From Gilliamella sp. App4-10 (GTDB lineage Bacteria; Pseudomonadota; Gammaproteobacteria; Enterobacterales; Orbaceae), in assembly GCF_001690495.1 (NCBI RefSeq), contig NZ_LZGS01000002.1:1-64000 (forward strand): a DNA stretch of 64,000 bases, read 5' to 3'. Each line of letters starts with the position of its first letter. Position 1 is the stretch's first letter. Positions 63,471 through 64,000 of the stretch are shown here, in pieces. The notes beneath the pieces were generated by a model that was not told where the DNA came from, did not search any database, and was given only the letters and a program-made list of their open reading frames with translations. Made by a program: the position numbers and the translations under genes.

Positions 63471-64000
63471 ATGATTTCCAGCATGACCGCTTATGCCAGA
63501 AAAGAGTTAAATCAACCTTGGGGAACTGCCTCATGGGAACTCCGTTCAGTTAACCAACGTTATTTAGAAACCTATATTCGCCTACCGGAACAGTTTCGCT
63601 CACTCGAACCGATAATCCGCGAAAGACTGCGCAATCGATTAACTCGAGGCAAAATTGAATGTAATTTACGCTTTGAATTAGATCCCACTGCGCAGAATCA
63701 AGAACTGTCATTAAATCAAGATCTTGCCAAGCAAATTTTAGATGCAGCGACCTGGATTCAAACAACACATCAATCAGGTCAAGTCAACCCGATTGATGTG
63801 TTGCGTTGGCCGGGAGTGTTATCGGCAAAAGAACAAAATCTTGATACTATCTCACAAGAAATTTTAGCGCTGCTTGATTCAGCTATCGACGAATTTATCG
63901 TCGTTCGTGAGCGTGAAGGTAAAGCACTGAGTGATTTAATTGTTAAACGCTTAGAAGCCATTACTGTAGAAATCGATAAGATTCGTGCTTGGATGCCTCA
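63471..64000 (+). CDS. yicC: YicC family endoribonuclease, N-terminal part (runs off the window)
   Basis: From the ATG at 63471 (AGGAAGCA before it) the frame stays open to the window end (176 codons). Seen: MISSMTAYARKE, WELRSVNQRYLETYIRLPEQFRSLEP, RGKIECNLRFE, VLRWPGVLS and REREGKALSDLI. This matches the YicC domain, whose E. coli member is a ribonuclease affecting the small RNA RyhB. The E. coli protein is 287 residues, so about 110 are missing. Divergent from rph, as in E. coli. Confidence 0.95.
   Translation, partial: MISSMTAYARKELNQPWGTASWELRSVNQRYLETYIRLPEQFRSLEPIIRERLRNRLTRGKIECNLRFELDPTAQNQELSLNQDLAKQILDAATWIQTTHQSGQVNPIDVLRWPGVLSAKEQNLDTISQEILALLDSAIDEFIVVREREGKALSDLIVKRLEAITVEIDKIRAWMP

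Overview
The window is AT-rich gammaproteobacterial chromosome. Its conserved blocks follow Enterobacterales/Pasteurellales synteny: ycgL-ycgN, yggS-yggT-pilT-proC, fabA-ycbZ, lipA-lipB, aceE-aceF-lpd, prfA-prmC-kdsA, rnm-yciO-rluB, thiB-thiP-thiQ and yicC/rph-pyrE. Low GC, a small sugar- and chitin-oriented gene set and proteins slightly diverged from E. coli suggest the family Orbaceae, for example a Gilliamella-like insect-gut symbiont. This is inference from gene content, not a database match.

Layout. 1-1200: the 5' end of a vgrG-like gene (type VI secretion spike) cut by the window edge, then an IS3-family transposase remnant. 1300-21900: housekeeping (ssb, corA, glk, ycgLN, yggTS, pilT, proC, a cold-shock gene, a nuclease, fabA, a Lon-like protease, yejM, lipAB and the pyruvate dehydrogenase operon). 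22400-31400: a glycoporin, prfA-prmC-kdsA, and a chitin-oligosaccharide uptake/degradation pair (chiP-like porin and chitobiase) with a CRP-like site upstream. 31480-40260: rraB, rnm, yciO, rluB, a decayed IS, an unknown lipoprotein, an amidohydrolase, a small monooxygenase and argS. 40860-44280: a TPP riboswitch and the thiamine ABC transporter. 44510-46200: a multiply broken cptA (phosphoethanolamine transferase) pseudogene. 46290-51640: dinB and a beta-glucoside PTS operon with a divergent GntR regulator.

51700-60050 is a defence region: a type I restriction-modification operon hsdM-hsdS-prrC-hsdR, then a type I-F CRISPR array of 12 repeats with no cas genes in the window. The gene between hsdS and hsdR is a PrrC-type anticodon nuclease. 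It has an ABC-like NTPase domain followed by an Arg-Glu-His triad at the spacing known for PrrC. HsdS carries 12-bp tandem repeats encoding Thr-Ala-Glu-Leu in its central spacer, the device that changes recognition-site spacing in type IC enzymes. The restriction enzyme and its latent tRNA nuclease should work together: if a phage disables restriction, the nuclease is released and stops translation. This is the most interesting system here. It is a known class (Ecoprr-like), not a new one.

60050-64000: a second copy of the decayed IS abutting the array, a lactate-oxidase-like FMN enzyme of Gram-positive flavour, pyrE, rph and the start of yicC. I recognised no tRNA or rRNA gene.
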